Below, one piece after another: positions 63,968-64,000 of a stretch of DNA of 64,000 bases. Position numbers and translations under genes: made by a program. The stretch comes from an uncultured Bacteroidales bacterium. GTDB taxonomy: Bacteria; Bacteroidota; Bacteroidia; Bacteroidales; UBA932. The notes beneath the pieces are model-generated. The model worked only from the letters and a program-made list of their open reading frames with translations. It did not search any database and had not been told where the DNA came from. The DNA is taken from assembly GCA_900316795.1 (NCBI GenBank), contig ONEF01000001.1, positions 1 through 64,000 on the forward strand. The letters are read 5' to 3'. The number at the start of each line of letters is the position of its first letter. Position 1 is the stretch's first letter.

Positions 63968-64000
63968 GACCAATTGCGGGTTCTCCGCAGTTGGTCTTTT
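63968..64000 (+). terminator. Terminator after tRNA-Pro
   Basis: GACCAATTGCGG and CCGCAGTTGGTC form a 12-bp stem (one G-T pair) with a 5-base loop, followed by TTTT at the window edge. Confidence 0.85.

Noticed and set aside
1-64000. CRISPR array or Cas genes
   Set aside because: No regularly spaced direct repeats of suitable length and no Cas-like proteins were seen.

Overview
The window looks like a chromosomal segment of a Bacteroidales-type member of the Bacteroidetes. The evidence is gene content (fimbrillin-type lipoproteins, DUF4251 proteins, a CNNM/CorC-LptC-TPR-OMP-coaX cluster, a soluble-type frdA/frdB pair, a YfhO-family protein) and the recurring Bacteroidetes promoter box TAnnTTTG in front of many genes. 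Shine-Dalgarno sequences are weak or absent. The genus cannot be fixed from this sequence alone.

Layout. Bases 1-7060 form a low-GC accessory region in decay. It holds a DUF4143-type ATPase remnant, a frameshifted PD-(D/E)XK-like gene, a four-gene fimbrillin-type surface lipoprotein cluster with a 51-residue companion peptide, a small beta-barrel protein, an intact HipB-like antitoxin followed by a shattered hipA, and a fragment of a second ATPase. From 7.06 kb onward the content is mostly core: M15 peptidase, ksgA, a MacB-type permease, mutS, a serine beta-lactamase-like hydrolase, a glycosyltransferase, a YfhO-family membrane protein, a neurotransmitter:sodium symporter-family transporter, folA and thyA. 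Bases 21.9-25.8 kb hold a second accessory unit. It is an operon of an O-antigen-ligase/Wzy_C-like membrane protein with a repeat-type tail, a Cys-rich lipoprotein with a papain-like C-terminus, and a small exported protein. Then follow an EEP-family hydrolase, ychF, a PpiD/SurA-type chaperone, the leftward cluster CNNM-lptC-TPR-OMP-coaX, mfd, and on the right arm ruvB, an Ntn hydrolase, a GH20 hexosaminidase, two DUF4251 proteins, frdAB, hflX, an S58 peptidase, tonB, mdh, ybeY-mnmG, ltaE-gcvH, menA, ruvA, an SDR, sufS-sufE/DUF59-folK-glyS and tRNA-Pro(TGG).

How the genes fit together. Folate and thymidylate metabolism is represented by folA, thyA, folK and the glycine cleavage H protein. Anaerobic respiration is represented by mdh, frdA/B and menA. 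DNA repair is represented by mutS, mfd, ruvA and ruvB. Translation and RNA maturation are represented by ksgA, ybeY, mnmG, hflX, ychF, glyS and tRNA-Pro. Envelope assembly is represented by lptC, ppiD, tonB, YfhO, the glycosyltransferase and the M15 peptidase.

Signals beyond the genes. (i) The 9-mer CTCAGCGAT/ATCGCTGAG occurs 18 times by eye where about 0.5 is expected by chance. It appears on both strands, in different genes and in both orientations to genes. (ii) Two identical parS-like 16-mers lie 610 bp apart at the end of and just beyond mnmG. (iii) A DnaA-box cluster with an AT-rich flank lies between the divergent mfd and ruvB genes. Together (ii) and (iii) raise the possibility that the window is near the replication origin. 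(iv) In about eight genes the promoter -7 box ends only 4-9 nt before the start codon, which implies leaderless or nearly leaderless mRNAs.
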